Source: Artemisia argyi (lineage: Eukaryota; Streptophyta; Magnoliopsida; Asterales; Asteraceae). Taken from it: a stretch of 64,000 nucleotides of DNA. The stretch covers positions 78,132,616 through 78,196,615 of the forward strand of contig CM060680.1 in NCBI GenBank assembly GCA_030686995.1. Direction: 5' to 3'. Numbering within the stretch: position 1 is the first letter of the stretch; every line of letters begins with the position of its first letter. Shown here one piece after another: positions 1-12,630 of the stretch. The notes beneath the pieces were generated by a model, which worked only from the letters and a program-made list of their open reading frames with translations, was not told the origin of the DNA and ran no database searches. Made by a program: the position numbers and the translations under genes.

Positions 1-1631
1 AATCCCGAAAGTTTGTTTCGTAAGAAGAGATCTTCATCTATTCTTAATTGGTTTGATAATCTTTCCGAAGAACATCCGATTTCCGATCTTTTTAAACCAA
101 TACCCATGGCTGACGATCAACCATGTGGGCCGCCAATCGAACCGTAGCACCTACTCCTGGAGCTGCTATTGTTGTCGCCGACCTTGGTGAAAACTTTACC
201 GTTAAAGGTCACCATCTTTCTATGATCAAAGACCGTCAATTTGATGGCCGTTCGCGGGCCGATCCGCATAAACACATTGCCGAATTCATTGAAATTTGTG
301 GCATGTTTCGTTATGGAAATACCAATGTCGATGCTATTAAGCTCAAACTTTTTCCATCATCACTCGCCGGAGATGCCAAAGTATGGTATAACGAATTAAC
401 CCCAGGAACTATCAAAAATTGGAAGACGATGAGGCAAGCTTTTGTAAGCCGATTCTTTCCACCTGCCATGTATGATAGACTAATGGGAGAAATCCGTGCT
501 TTTACATAAAATCCTAATGAATCTCTTGTTGAAGCTTGGCTTCGCATGAAAGATTTGCTTCGAAGTTGTCATGGTCATAATTTAGGACGAGGAACAATAA
601 TCCAAATATTTTATCATGGTCTTGATGAAGCATCCCAAGCAATCCTTGATGCCGGAGGAATTTTTCTTTACAAAACACCTAACAAGGCATATCAACTTCT
701 CGGAGATCGAGTACTCCTTAAACTCGATTGGTCAAAAGATTCCAAAACCAAACCCCTACGGAAAACCGTTGCTTTTGCCGAAAGTTCAGATAATTCGAAA
801 CTCATGGAGAAAATAGAAGCCTTGACTTCTAAAATCGACTCGCAATACAAAGATATAAAAGGAGAAATGAAAGAAATGCGAGATGGCTGTAATAATTGTG
901 GAGGAAATCACACATCATCCGAGTGTGATGACCAACCTATGAATAGACCCAACGAAGGGGAAGCCAATTATGTCCAAGGAGGATATCGTGGAGGAGGTTT
1001 TCGTGGAAATTGTTACGGAAGAAGTTCTGGAAATTGGCAAGACCGCCAACAAAGGGATAACAACCGTGATTCTCAACCCCGAACAGACAACCCAAACCAA
1101 CCAAATTCCGATAAAAAGGAAGAATCTGATTTCGAAAAAATGATGCGAGATTTTGTAACTACTCAAAGAGCTACAAATGAGTTTGTAAAAACTCAATTTT
1201 TCAATCTCAAAACCAAAGTTGAGCAAGGTCAGAAAAATCATCAAGCTTCTATCCAGGATCTTGAACAAAAATTTGGTAGACTTTCTGATCAATTTTCTTC
1301 TCGAATTCCTGGTACATTACCAAGTAACACCCAATCCAATCCAAAACCGTCTGGATCAAACGATAAGAGTTATCGTCCACCACAAACCAGAAATGAGCAT
1401 ATCAATGCTGTATTCACTCGAAGTGGTCTCTCATATGATCCACCACCCATTCCTACCGATAATACTATCATTCAAGATGATGAGGAGGAAGAAGCTGAAG
1501 AAGAAGCAGCTAAAGAAAAACCAACCCAAATACTAACCAAAGAAAATACCGTTCCACCAATAAAACCTTATACACCAAAAATACCATATCCACAAGCCCT
1601 AAGAAAAAGAGAAAAGAGAGGAGCGAAATAA
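1..1631 (+). pseudogene. Athila gag pseudogene (capsid/nucleocapsid), two lesions
   Basis: This is the Gag structural protein of an Athila element. Frame 1 is open from base 1 and includes an ATG at 106, but it meets TAG at 145. The Gag-like frame continues from 123 in another frame, which suggests a 1-base loss just before 123. A TAA at 507-509 then interrupts the capsid domain in frame, and the frame runs on to 1631. The retrotransposon-gag capsid region covers roughly 230-720, including K-V-W-Y-N-E-L and F-F-P-P. A single CCHC-like knuckle, C-N-N-C-G-G-N-H-T-S-S-E-C, lies near 890-930, and an acidic low-complexity stretch sits near 1480-1520. Family assignment is firm and the inactivation is directly visible. 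Confidence 0.85.
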
Positions 1632-1641
1632 GAAGTTTATA

Positions 1642-4600
1642 GAGATGATCAAAGAAGTTAGAATTAACGTACCCCTCGTTGATGTTCTAGCTGGAATGCC
1701 CAATTATGAGAAATTTTTGAAAGAACTTCTTAATAATCGAAACAAGTTGGAACAAATTTCCGCTACCGTTCTCAATGAAGAATGCTCTGCTATCATTCAA
1801 AACAAAATTCCACCGAAACTAGGAGATCCCGGAAGTTTTCTTATACCATGTACATTAGGAAACAACATCACATGCGATGCTTTAGCCGATCTAGGTGCAA
1901 GTATCAATTTGATGCCCTATTCGTTGTATTCTAAACTTTCCATCAATACATTGAAACCTACTAAGATGAGTATAAGATTAGACAACCATACATACCAATA
2001 TCCTGTTGGGGTTGCTGAAAATATGCTTGTTCAAGTTGGTAAATTTGTTTTTCCTGTGGATTTTGTCATCTTAGAAATGGAGGAAGATAGTCGAGTACCC
2101 TTAATCTTAGGAAGACCTTTCTTAAACACTGCTGACGCCATGATCAAAGTCAAAAGCAGAGAACTCAATCTTGGAGTAGGAGAAGACCGAATCACATTCT
2201 TAATCGATAAAGCAATGAAATATCCAAATTCCAGTGATGACACATGCTATAACATCGATGTAATTGATGAAGTCACTGAAGAAGAATTGGATACATTACT
2301 TGACGATTCAAAACCATTCATGACTACTTCAGAAAAGATCAGTGAAAGAGATTCTGATAAAGAATATGAGGAATTCATGGAAGTAAAATTAGAAGAAGAG
2401 AAAGAAGAGAAATTTGAAGATATCACTGAAAAAGATCAAATGAAAATCAAATCATCTCTAGAAGAACCACCCACTGATTTGGAACTCAAACCCCTTCCCA
2501 ATAATCTCGAATACGCCTACTTAGAAGAAAATTCACTTCTTCCAGTAGTCATATCATCGTTGCTCGAAACAAATAAAAAAGAAAGACTCGTTTCTGTTCT
2601 TAAGAAGCATAAACGCGCTTTTGCGTGGAAAACTTCTGATATTCCAGGAATTAGCCCAGATATTTGCGAACACAAAATCAATAGTGAAGAAGGTACTAAA
2701 CCCGTTGTAGAAAGACAACGTCGACTCAACCCCAATATGAAAGAAGTTGTTAAGAAGGAAATCATCAAACTTCTTAACGCATGAATTATTTATCCTATCG
2801 AGGATTGCCCATGGGTGAGTCCAGTTCATTGTGTTCCAAAGAAAGGAGGAATGACTATAGTGACCAACGAAAGGAATGAATTAGTTCCTACTAGAACTGT
2901 CACTGGATGGCGAGTATGTATTGATTACAGAAAACTTAACAAAGCCACCAGGAAAGATCATTTTCCTCTACTGTTCATGGATCAGATGCTCGAAAGATTA
3001 GCAGGAAACAAATACTTTTGCTTCCTTGATGGTTTTTCGGGATATTTCCAAATTCCAATCGATCCAGCCTATCAAGAGAAAACCACATTTACATGTCCTT
3101 TTGGAACCTACGCTTACCGGCGTATGCCCTTTGGTCTATGTAATGCACCTGTAACTTTTCAAAGGTGTATGATCGCAATATTCCAAGACATGCTTGAGAC
3201 ATCTATGGAAGTTTTCATGGATGACTTTTCAGTTTTTGGTGATTCTTTTGAAACTTGTCTTTCCAATCTCGATAAAATGCTTGAGAGATGTAAAGCTGCA
3301 CATCTAGTTCTTAATTGGGAAAAATGTCATTTCATGGTAACTGAAGGAATTGTGTTAGGACACAAGATATCAAGTTCAAGAATGGAAGTAGACAAAGCTA
3401 AAATAGATGTTATCACCAAATTACCACCACCAACTAACGTTAAAGCCGTTGGAAGTTTTCTAGGACATGCCGGTTTTTACCGCCGATTTATCAAAGATTT
3501 TTCAAAAATATCACGTCCTATGACTAAACTTTTAGAAAAGGATTCTGTATTTGAATGCAGACTGCATTAAAGCTTTCGAAACATTGAAAAGTCAATTGAC
3601 TAGTGCCCCAATTATGGTTGCACCTAATTGGTCACTACCATTTGAACTCATGTGTGATGCAAGCGATTTCGCTGTTGGAGCTGTTTTAAGACAACGTGAA
3701 GGAAAACATTTTCGTCCTATATACTTTGCTAGTAAAATACTCAACAATGCTCAACAAAACTATACGGTTACGGAAAAGGAATTATTAGCCATAGTTTTTG
3801 CATTCGACAAATTCAGATCTTATCTCGTGCTTTCAAAAACGATAGTTTTTACAGATCATTCCACACTCAAATATCTGTTTACCAAACAAGATGCAAAACT
3901 GCGTCTTATCAGATGGATTTTACTACTGCAAGAATTCGATATCAAAATAAAAGACAAGAAAGGAGCATAAAATCTTGCAGCTGATCATTTGTCACGTCTC
4001 GAGAATCCGAATTTGGAAGAATTAAAAGAAAATGAAATTAACGATTATTTTCCAGATGAAACTCTCATGACGATAGATAAAGATGATGATGAGGAAGTAC
4101 CATGGTTTGCAGATTACGCAAATTATCTTGCAGGAGATATTCTTAAAAAAGGGATGAGTCACTACCAACGTAGTAAGTTCTTTTCAGAACTAAAACACTA
4201 TTATTGGGAGAAACCTTACCTTTTTAAAATGTGCAAGGATGGAATGATACGAAGATGTGTTTCGGGTGCCGAAACAAGAAAAATTCTTGATGAATGTCAT
4301 CATGGCCCAACTGGGGGACATTATGGTCCTTCCACTACAGCTAAAAAAGTTTTTGATGCGGGATTCTATTGGCCTACAATTTTCAAAGAAGCATATACTC
4401 TTGTTCAAAACTGCGATGCATGCCAAAAATCCGGTAACCTTTCTCGAAGAGACGAAATGCCTCAAAAGAGCATTCAAGTCTGCGAAATATTCGACATTTG
4501 GGGAATTGATTTTATGGGACCCTTCCCTAAATCACACAAATACGAATATATCCTCGTTGCAATCGATTATGTTTCCAAATGGGTTGAAGCTGAAGCTCTT

Positions 4601-5581
4601 CCTACTAACGATGCACGAGTTGTTGTCAACTTTCTCAAAAAGATTTTCGCTCGCTATGGAATTCCTAAAGCTTTAATAAGTGATAGAGGATCCCATTTCT
4701 GTAATAAGCAAATGGAGAAAGTAATGAAACGATACGGAGTTCATCATCATTTTGCTACAGCTTATCATCCACAAACTAGTGGTCAAGTCGAAAATACCAA
4801 TAGAGCTATAAAAAGAATACTTGGAAAAACAATTAAGGACAATCCTTCCGTTTGATCAAGGAAATTACACGACGCTCTATGGGCATTTCGTATGGCATAT
4901 AAGACACCAATTGGTACAACACCATACAGACTCTTGTATGGGAAAACATGTCATCTATCGTTCGAACTTGAGCACCGTGCTTACTGGGCGCTAAGAAGCT
5001 GTAATCTTGATCTAAAAATAGCTGGAGAAAAGAGATTTTTGCAATTGCATGAACTCGATGAGTTAAGACTTCAAGCTTATGAGAACTCCCAGCTATACAA
5101 AGCAAGAACCAAAGCTTACCACGATAGAAAGCTGAGAATTCAAAAACAATTCAAAGCTGGAGATAAAGTTCTGCTCTTCAATATGAAATACAAGTTTAAA
5201 GCTCTGAAACTCAAGCCAAAATGGTTTGGACCATATGTAGTGAAACATGGATTTCCATCAGGTTATGTTGAACTTTATGACAAACATGGTGGAAGTTTCT
5301 TTGTAAATGGGCACCGAATTAAACTCTATTATGATAAAGAGCAATTAAACGTAATTTCTAATGAAGAAATTCCATCCGAATTTGAATATGAAGCTATCAC
5401 ATTCATGGCTCCACACAAGGGAATGATCCCTTGGGCACACAATAATGGTTTTATCTATGATGCTCTTCCTAGAGCATGGGAAAAAGTTACATTAGAAAAC
5501 ATAGATGAAACAGGGGAGGGAATTGTGATAGGAAATGTGGTGTACATCCCTAAAAGGAAATGTAACACTACAACTACATAA
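1642..5581 (+). pseudogene. Athila pol pseudogene (protease, RT, RNase H, integrase)
   Basis: The frame changes between gag (ends 1631) and the pol frame, whose first ATG is at 1645. The aspartic protease motif D-L-G-A lies near 1888. Reverse transcriptase covers about 2700-3480, with F-M-D-D near 3214 as the catalytic motif. RNase H covers about 3600-3970, with C-D-A-S-D and F-T-D-H. Integrase follows, with an HHCC zinc site near 4300-4430 and the D, D, E residues near 4507, 4681 and 4787. The lesions are TGA at 2782-2784, a frameshift near 3551-3570, TAA at 3968-3970 and TGA at 4853-4855. Each stop sits inside conserved sequence and the frame resumes after it, so all are substitutions in a once-continuous polyprotein. 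The last block ends with TAA at 5579. Confidence 0.87.
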
Positions 5582-6722
5582 TCTATTCGAAGTTTGAGTC
5601 CGGCTGAGGACTCGTTAATAAAACAAGCACTTCTCGGGAGGCAACCCGTGTGTTTATTTTTAATATATTTTTTTTTCAGTGTCTACACCCCAAAGTTTTA
5701 CCACTTGGTCAAACTTAAGTGTGAGGGTGTGCCACTAATTTGAATAAAATTGCAATGCTTTTTGTTTGTTTATTTTTGTTTCTAATAATGCAGGTGTTGA
5801 TTGCAAGAAACAAAAGATTGGATAGAAACATAAAACCGGATATCATGATTTATTTTCTCATTTTCCCTACTTTCATACTTTTAAGTTCGTTTATCACATT
5901 GAGGACAATGCTTAACTTAAGTGTGGGGGGGGGGGGGGGGGGTGAGCAGGTAAATAAGAAATTAAGTCTAATATCGAGTTAATTTTTAAATTTTGTTTGT
6001 CCTTATAATCTAGTTATTTTCACACTTTTTGGAGTAATTTATTAGAATAACTGGATCTATCCACTGGAAAAATCAGTAATTTTGAAAGAATTGAGATGTG
6101 TCCCGATTAATATTGCAATCCACTTTTGGATCGATAACATTTGCTAGCACACATTATAACCCTTTCCACTAAATTGTGGGGATTTTAGCCTGTTCATATC
6201 TAGCATACATCTTATATGCTCGAATCTTTTGTTATGAGTGTGCCGGTGATTTTATTTATTCTAGAACTTGTACTTGTAAATCATTACGAGACCGTTGTGA
6301 GATTACATTTTTGTAATATAAGTAGACATACGTGATAAGAGGCAACCTTAGGATTTTAACCAAATAGCCTTCCTTATTGATTTTTAGCTAGTCACATTGA
6401 TTAGTTAATTTCCAATTTTTAACCCTTTTTGTTAGCGTTCATCTTTAACGCTAGATACCCTTAGTTACACCTTATGAGCCTTTCCTTTTCTTTTGATTAA
6501 AACCATAAAAAATACAAAAAGATTTTACACTTTTTAGCCTAGCCTTACCCTTTAGTCAAGTCTTGGTGAGTTGTTAGCTTTATGAGGTATTATATTATGA
6601 ATCATGAAGAGAGAAATGAGAAAGTGGAAATTCAGGAATCAGCGATTGAAGCAAGTAAAAGTATAGTCATCACAACATATATGATGACAAGTGTTTCCAA
6701 ATGTTATGAATATCAGTTATTT

Positions 6723-6768
<46 letters not shown>

Positions 6769-7370
6769 GGTTGTTTGATATGTTTAGTTTTATGTATAGC
6801 CAATGAAGCTATAAAATAAAGCATTGATCGCGAAAGAATGAAGTTCTCAAAGACTACGAGGTTATGATTCAAGGAAGAAAAGCTAATAACATTTGATCTA
6901 TAGACTTGAACTAGTTTGTATATTCTTAATCATCACTTACCCTTCAATAATCCCATGTCTTATTTCTACCCTTAACCCTTTTTAGCCTAAACCCGAATAG
7001 AAGACCTCTTTGATATGTAGACTTGGTGCTTACGCCATTGCGGTGTAGTTTTGTTTCTTGTACAAGCCTATAGTAATAATTAGATCATGACTGAGCAATG
7101 AGTGTGATTTATCATATACGCTACCCCATATATGAGTGTTATGAGTGAATTATATCTTATTCTTCTTTCGTGAGGTGTTTTAAAAGTGTTAATCAAGCAA
7201 TAAAATTGTTGGGTATTGTCAAACATCTCAATATTTCAATTATAAAAGCTTAATAAGGATGATCTAACTTATACTTGTATAAGGAAGATTTTCCTCACAA
7301 TTTTCAGAAATCACTTCCGATTACCATGTGGATATTTAGTTTTCTTCTAGATTTGCTTGAGGACAAGCAA
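5582..7370 (+). other. Athila 3' internal non-coding region with homopolymer runs
   Basis: No convincing coding frame exists between the end of pol and the polypurine tract. The region holds a run of about 18 G near 5924-5942 and a run of about 40 A near 6725-6765. Two short copies of a motif resembling the polypurine tract (TTAAGTGTG followed by purines) occur near 5716 and 5915. In other Athila elements this interval holds an envelope-like gene or its remains; I see none here. Confidence 0.6.
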
Positions 7371-7389
7371 AGTTTAAGTGTGGGGGATT
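7371..7389 (+). other. Polypurine tract of the Athila element
   Basis: The sequence AGTGTGGGGGATT immediately precedes TGATAACGC, the start of the 3' LTR. A purine-rich tract next to the 3' LTR primes plus-strand DNA synthesis in LTR retrotransposons. Position and composition both fit. Confidence 0.75.
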
Positions 7390-8939
7390 TGATAACGCTC
7401 AAAGTTAACATGTTTTTATAAGCGTTATTAGTGTTTTTGTGTATATTATTTGGTTGTTTTTATATGCTTTTGCCACTAAATCGTATCAAAGTATGTTTTT
7501 GTAGCATATGTAGCCAAATGTAGGAAAAATTGAGAAAAAGTGAAGAAAATGAAGTATATGCGATTACACGAAGATTCCCAAGTTCAAAAGTCCAATCTGT
7601 GACTCATTTCATAAGGAGAACCTAAGTTTTGTCATCTCAAAGTTCCAAGTTCAGAGTTAATCAAGTTTGGATAGTGCATAAAGAACTACACAAGGAAAAG
7701 TCAAAGTCCAAAGCAACCAGAACCTACCATCCAATCGGTTGGAGTACAACCGATCGGATAGCCACAATTACCACATCCATCCGATCGGTGCCAACCCGCA
7801 ACCGATCGGATGGACATCTCTGCCTGTTTATACCAACTTCTTATGCATGAATCTTCGTCTTTTGTCCCATTGTTCTAGGCCCTTCTTAGTGTCTTGTTGT
7901 CCAAGCTCCAGCATTTATGTCCCTATTCATTACTAGGAGTATTTGACAAGCCTAAAAGGACCCCAATAGTACACAATTGAAGACACAATTCAAGAGATCA
8001 TTTACTCTCATTACTACTCTCAATTATTATCATCATCTAGCTCTCAAAGAAGGGAAATTCGTGCAGAAAGAACCACGAACTTTGGAGGACCAAGGAAGCA
8101 ACATTTGGAGGCCAAAAATCTCAAGAAATCATCACCAATACTTAGGTTAACAATACCTTGTCATTTGTTATCAATTCCAAAAGCAATGTAAGACTTAAAA
8201 CCATGGATTCTAATGTTAAATATTCTGAGTTTATTTGCATGTTTGCTATGAGTGGCTAGTAGTCTTTTTACACTTGTTTTGATGATGTTTTATGCTTAGT
8301 GATAGTTATGATTGTGATAACATGTTTTAATTCAATTTCAAGTCAATCCTAAGAACCAATTGTACCTTAAGTTTCATAGTGACATTTGTTGAGCCAAGGT
8401 TAACTAATTGATAATAGTTTCAAGGGTCGAAAGATGTGTTATTATTCAACTAGTTATAATCATTTGTCTATGAATGATTGTTTTTCACCATAATTATTCT
8501 TGACTAAACAGAGAAACAAGAAGTATGATTGTAATGAGAATGTTTTTATAACATCAAATCAGATTGTTTGTAAACCTTTAGTTGGACGAAAGTTTAGATG
8601 TTTATAAACAATTGTAACCTTTTTGTCTATGAATGGGTTACCTTTTGTAATGACCATTTCCTAAGAGTATTTGATTTGTAATAAGAGTTTGTTCTTGTGT
8701 TTAAGATATTCACCATACCTTATAAACCTTGAATGGATCTTGAATTGATTGGTTTACACCTAAAGCTTGTTTTTATGAACTAAAATCTTGACGAAGGTTT
8801 AACTTGTAGAAACAATATATTAGACCACCATCTAATTATCACAACCAACATGTTATCAAAAGTTATCACAATCATGTGTGTCATTAAGTAGAAAACTAGT
8901 CTAAACAAGTGTAGTTTTTAAATTATTGAATTTGTTTAT
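7390..8939 (+). repeat. 3' LTR of the Athila element (5' portion)
   Basis: The LTR starts TGATAACGC directly after the polypurine tract. It contains a cluster of CGATCGG-type palindromes at about 7728-7812 and is otherwise AT-rich and non-coding. The end is not certain. At 8940 a new TG start (TGATGAGTGTGC, with an ACTCATCA inverted partner) begins a different LTR-like sequence. Either this LTR is cut there by a second LTR, or 7390-13524 is one unusually long LTR. Confidence 0.65.
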
Positions 8940-10013
8940 TGATGAGTGTGCAAATACTCATCATTTTTATCGTATCTGAACTGCCAAAACATCCAAAAAC
9001 ACTCAAAAATGCATTAAAATACAGAAATTCTCCCAAAACTGTGTTTTATATGTTTTAGATGCAAAATGTTTAAAACAAATGAAAAACGAACAAAGTTTGC
9101 ATTATTGGCAGTTTCAGTCCCCCAAGTTTCATAAATTGACAAAAATAGTCCCTGAGTACTTATTTGGAAAGAAAAATCACCAAAGGTCCTTTTGAAATCA
9201 TAAGTTGTCATATTTAGTCCTTTGGTGAAAATTTCAAAAGTTTTGAGAAATTACAAGTTTAGTCCCCGGAATTTCACTTTTTGACAGAATTAGTCCTTGG
9301 TGGGAAATATTTGGGAGAAAAATCATCATTGGACTTTGGGAAATCACAAATATCAATTTTAGTCCTTTGGTGATAAGTTTTAAAATTTTATAAATTTGGT
9401 CCCCGTACTTTCAAAATTGGCAAAGTTAGTCCCCGGGATATTCAAATTTTGGAAAATATCATTCAAGGCCCTCGGATTATGGAATATGGCAAGTTTGGTC
9501 CTTACTTGTACTTTTGGAATTTTACAACTCAGACCCTCAACTTTGCTCAAATTACAAAAATGGTCCTTGTGCCAATTTACTACAACCAACCGGACCCTTA
9601 ATACTTATAACCCAAAACCTAAATCTAAAACACAACCCAAAAACACTCCCAAGCCTAATCCACCCAAGCCCAAAACCTCAGCCCATTTTCCATTTCTAAT
9701 ACAAATAAAACATACCCTAGGTCAACCAAACGGTCAACACCCCTACCCCTGTCTCCTTCCTCTCCTTTTTGCCACCTAAACCAGACAAAGAACCAACCCT
9801 GCCATCTCCAACATCCCTGTCTCCGCCTCCTCTCCAACACATCCTACTCAGCCACCCTACTCCTCACCAATACCAATCCCACTTCTCCTCCACGTCACCA
9901 ATCCACAAATGATACCAAAACAGAATCAAGGGCTCAGATCATGAAGACTTAAATCCAACGAGTAGGATTAACCCCAAGAAACACAAGAGAAGAAACCCTA
10001 ATTTTATTTTTAG

Positions 10014-10021
10014 TATAAATA
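10014..10021 (+). promoter_or_regulatory. TATA box in the long LTR
   Basis: TATAAATA lies about 20 bases downstream of AAACCCTAA, inside an LTR-like sequence and in the orientation of its termini. It is a plausible core promoter of the element, inferred from sequence alone. Confidence 0.4.
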
Positions 10022-12171
10022 AAGAAGTTGTAAGCCATTTTTTGGCAGTAGATAATTAGTAGTAGGTAATTTAGTGTTAAATTAGTTAGTGTAATTTTTA
10101 AGTATTTTAGTTCCTAATCTCAATTTGTAATCTTTTTAAAATCAATGAAAGTTTTAATTTTCACTCTAAAAATTGTTCAGCTTATTACCTTGCTTATTTT
10201 ATGCTTTTCTCTAGTGCTTATTTAATGTTCATTTATTGCTTAACTCAGCTTATTTGCATTGATTATCTCTTGGAGTAAGCTTGGATTGTAATTTATAAGG
10301 GTTTAGTTTAGAATTCATTGAAACTGTTTCAAATTAGCTTGTAATTGCTTCCTGTGTATTAGCTTAGCAAACTGCTTATTCAGTGTTAGAATTAACTTTT
10401 TAGGATTTATATAACTTAAGTAAGAGTGGAATTTTACAAACATTGCCTTATCAGAGCTTGTTTTAGTTTAAAATCATTATCAGTCCTGCCTTAAGGGTGT
10501 GTTTGGATTATCTAGCTGAGCTGAGTCCTTGTTGTTTACTTGATAAGCCACTAGTTCACTTATGCTTCTTAGGTATCAATTAGGATAGTCAAAGCTTATT
10601 TCCAGTGTTCTCAAGCCATAAAGTCAAAATCATCTTTGTTTCATAAATTTTTGCATAACAGTTAAGTTAAATAGGTTGCATAATCATATAAGTAGTTGCA
10701 TATTAGTTCAAACTAGCTTAATTCAATTGAAATCCAGCTTATTATCACTATTCTAAGTAGTTTTGATCATCTGAATTTGGATTTAGTCAAAGTCTCATTC
10801 AATCTCAAAAAGTCAAAACATTCTTGCTTATTGAAATGAGACAGATTTCTGAGCTAAAGGTAGGATTCAATAAGCATTGGAAATAGGCGAAGATTGCATT
10901 TCTTAGTAATTTGGCAGCTTGTTATTTTGAATCAAAAGAAAAATTGGATTTTGAATCTCATTTACTCATTAAAAGTTGGCCACCAAGTTGACTGTTTGGA
11001 CATGAACATGCCCTGCACATGGGATGTTGAGTTTTCAAACAATTTCTCATAAGCTTTTCATCTGTTCTTTAGTGTTCCATTGCTTGAGTTTTTTGTTGAT
11101 TTAGAACGTTCATCATCTCAATTTCATGTACATGTTATTAGCTTTTAGTTTATTGCTTATTTAGCAGCTTATTCTGTGCTCAAATGTGCCCACCACTGAA
11201 TGCCTTACTCTGAGCAATCAGTGTAAAGTTGCTTGTTTCATAAGCTCATTGTGAGCTTATTAGTGGACCCCACTCATGGAACTTTGGCTTTCTAAGAAGC
11301 TCATCCAACATGCTTGCTTGTTCTAGTCTCCATTTAGCTTTTAGCCTTGTGGATAAGCTTGAAATAGCCCTTGGTCTGCACACCAGCAGCCTTATCCCAC
11401 TACCCCATTTTCATCAGCTCACAGTAAGCTCATATAAGCTTGTGAAAGTCTGATTTTCAGTTTATAAGCTTTTGTTAGCTCATCTTTATGGCTCTCCTAT
11501 TTTTAGATACTAGCTTTTAGGTTTTTGGCTTATGCATTAGCTTGAAAGTTTCACTTTGGCCTGCATCCTGCCCTTGTTCTCAGGATGAGTTGGATTGGCT
11601 TATCCTGGTTTCCTGGCTTATCACAAGGTGCTTATTTTATTGTTTTCACTTATTTACCTTTGCCTCAGTTCAGCTCTAGTTTATTTTGTCCTTAGTATAG
11701 CTTGTTGATAAGCCTTTTCTAGCTTAATTGTCCTTTTGAGCTTATTTTTGTAATCTGTCACATTAATAAGCTCACATTTAGCTTATTTTTTAGTTTCACA
11801 AGAATTGTTTTCACAAAAGTTTAATTATTCCAGTACTTTAACAGTTTTGTAAAAGAAAAACCCAGAAAAACAAATTTTAATTATAAGTGATAGTTTCTTT
11901 TTAATTTTCATTTTTAGATTTTTATTAAGTAACTTGCACTTTTATATTTTTCTTAATTTCCTTTTATGTTAAAGTATTTTTAGAAATTTTTCCAGAATTT
12001 TATTTTGTCATTTAGTAATTATTAGATTTAATATTAGTTTTATTAATTATTAATTAATATTTAAGTATTAAATAACATAATTAGTTTTTATTAAGTAATA
12101 CCTAGTTTTTTTATTTTTCCTAGCTTTTATAAGTTATAAAATAATTTTAGGAATTTTCTTATGATTTTTAC

Positions 12172-12630
12172 CAAGGTTGTCAGGATCGCGATCCTGATCA
12201 TAGGATCGTACGATCCTACATATAAAAAACGAGCAGGATCGTAGTAGGATCTTAATTCTATCAGGATCGGTATAGGATCGTAGGATCGCACGCAGGATCG
12301 TAGGATCGTAAACGATCCGATCCTACTACAAGCCCATGTTTTTATCTCGAGGGGAGCAAGATCGTTGTAGGATCGTAGGATCGCACACAGGATCGTAGGA
12401 TCGTGAACGATCCGATCCTACTAGAAGCTCATGTTTCTTATTGTTTTTTCTTTTATCATTCATTTAAATTCATTTATCGTATAAAATATTCTATAAAAGT
12501 ATAAAACTACAACTCTTATATAACAATATATACATTTTCATAGGATCTTACGATCCCGATCCGATCCTACGATCCCGATCTTGTGAAGCCGAAAACGATC
12601 CTAGGTAGGATCCCGATCCTGACAACCTTG
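12172..12630. mobile_element. hAT-type MITE with GGATCGTA repeats
   Basis: The ends are inverted repeats beginning CAAGGTTGTCAGGATCG on both sides (about 22 bases, one mismatch). An exact 8-bp direct repeat, ATTTTTAC, flanks the element at 12164-12171 and 12631-12638. An 8-bp duplication and a CARGG-like end are features of hAT transposons. The 459-bp body has no coding frame. It carries many copies of GGATCGTAGGATCG in both orientations, so most of it could fold on itself. It sits inside the long LTR and is therefore younger than it. Confidence 0.9.

Larger units (their letters stand above)
1..8939 (+). mobile_element. Athila-type Ty3/gypsy LTR retrotransposon, decayed, 5' end outside window
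   Basis: The domains run in the order gag, protease, reverse transcriptase, RNase H, integrase, then a 1.8 kb non-coding tail, a polypurine tract and the start of a 3' LTR. The protease signature D-L-G-A-S and the RT block V-P-T-R-T-V-T-G-W-R are typical of the Athila lineage of Ty3/gypsy elements. The 5' LTR and primer site lie upstream of base 1. The coding part has at least three in-frame stops in pol, one in gag, and three frameshifts, so the copy cannot encode a full polyprotein. No envelope-like reading frame survives in the 3' tail, where some Athila members carry one. The 3' end is uncertain because the LTR runs into another LTR-like sequence at 8940. Confidence 0.88.

Noticed and set aside
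6725..6765. Long A run as the tail of a LINE or processed pseudogene
   Set aside because: No LINE coding sequence and no target duplication around it; more likely simple-repeat expansion within the Athila tail.
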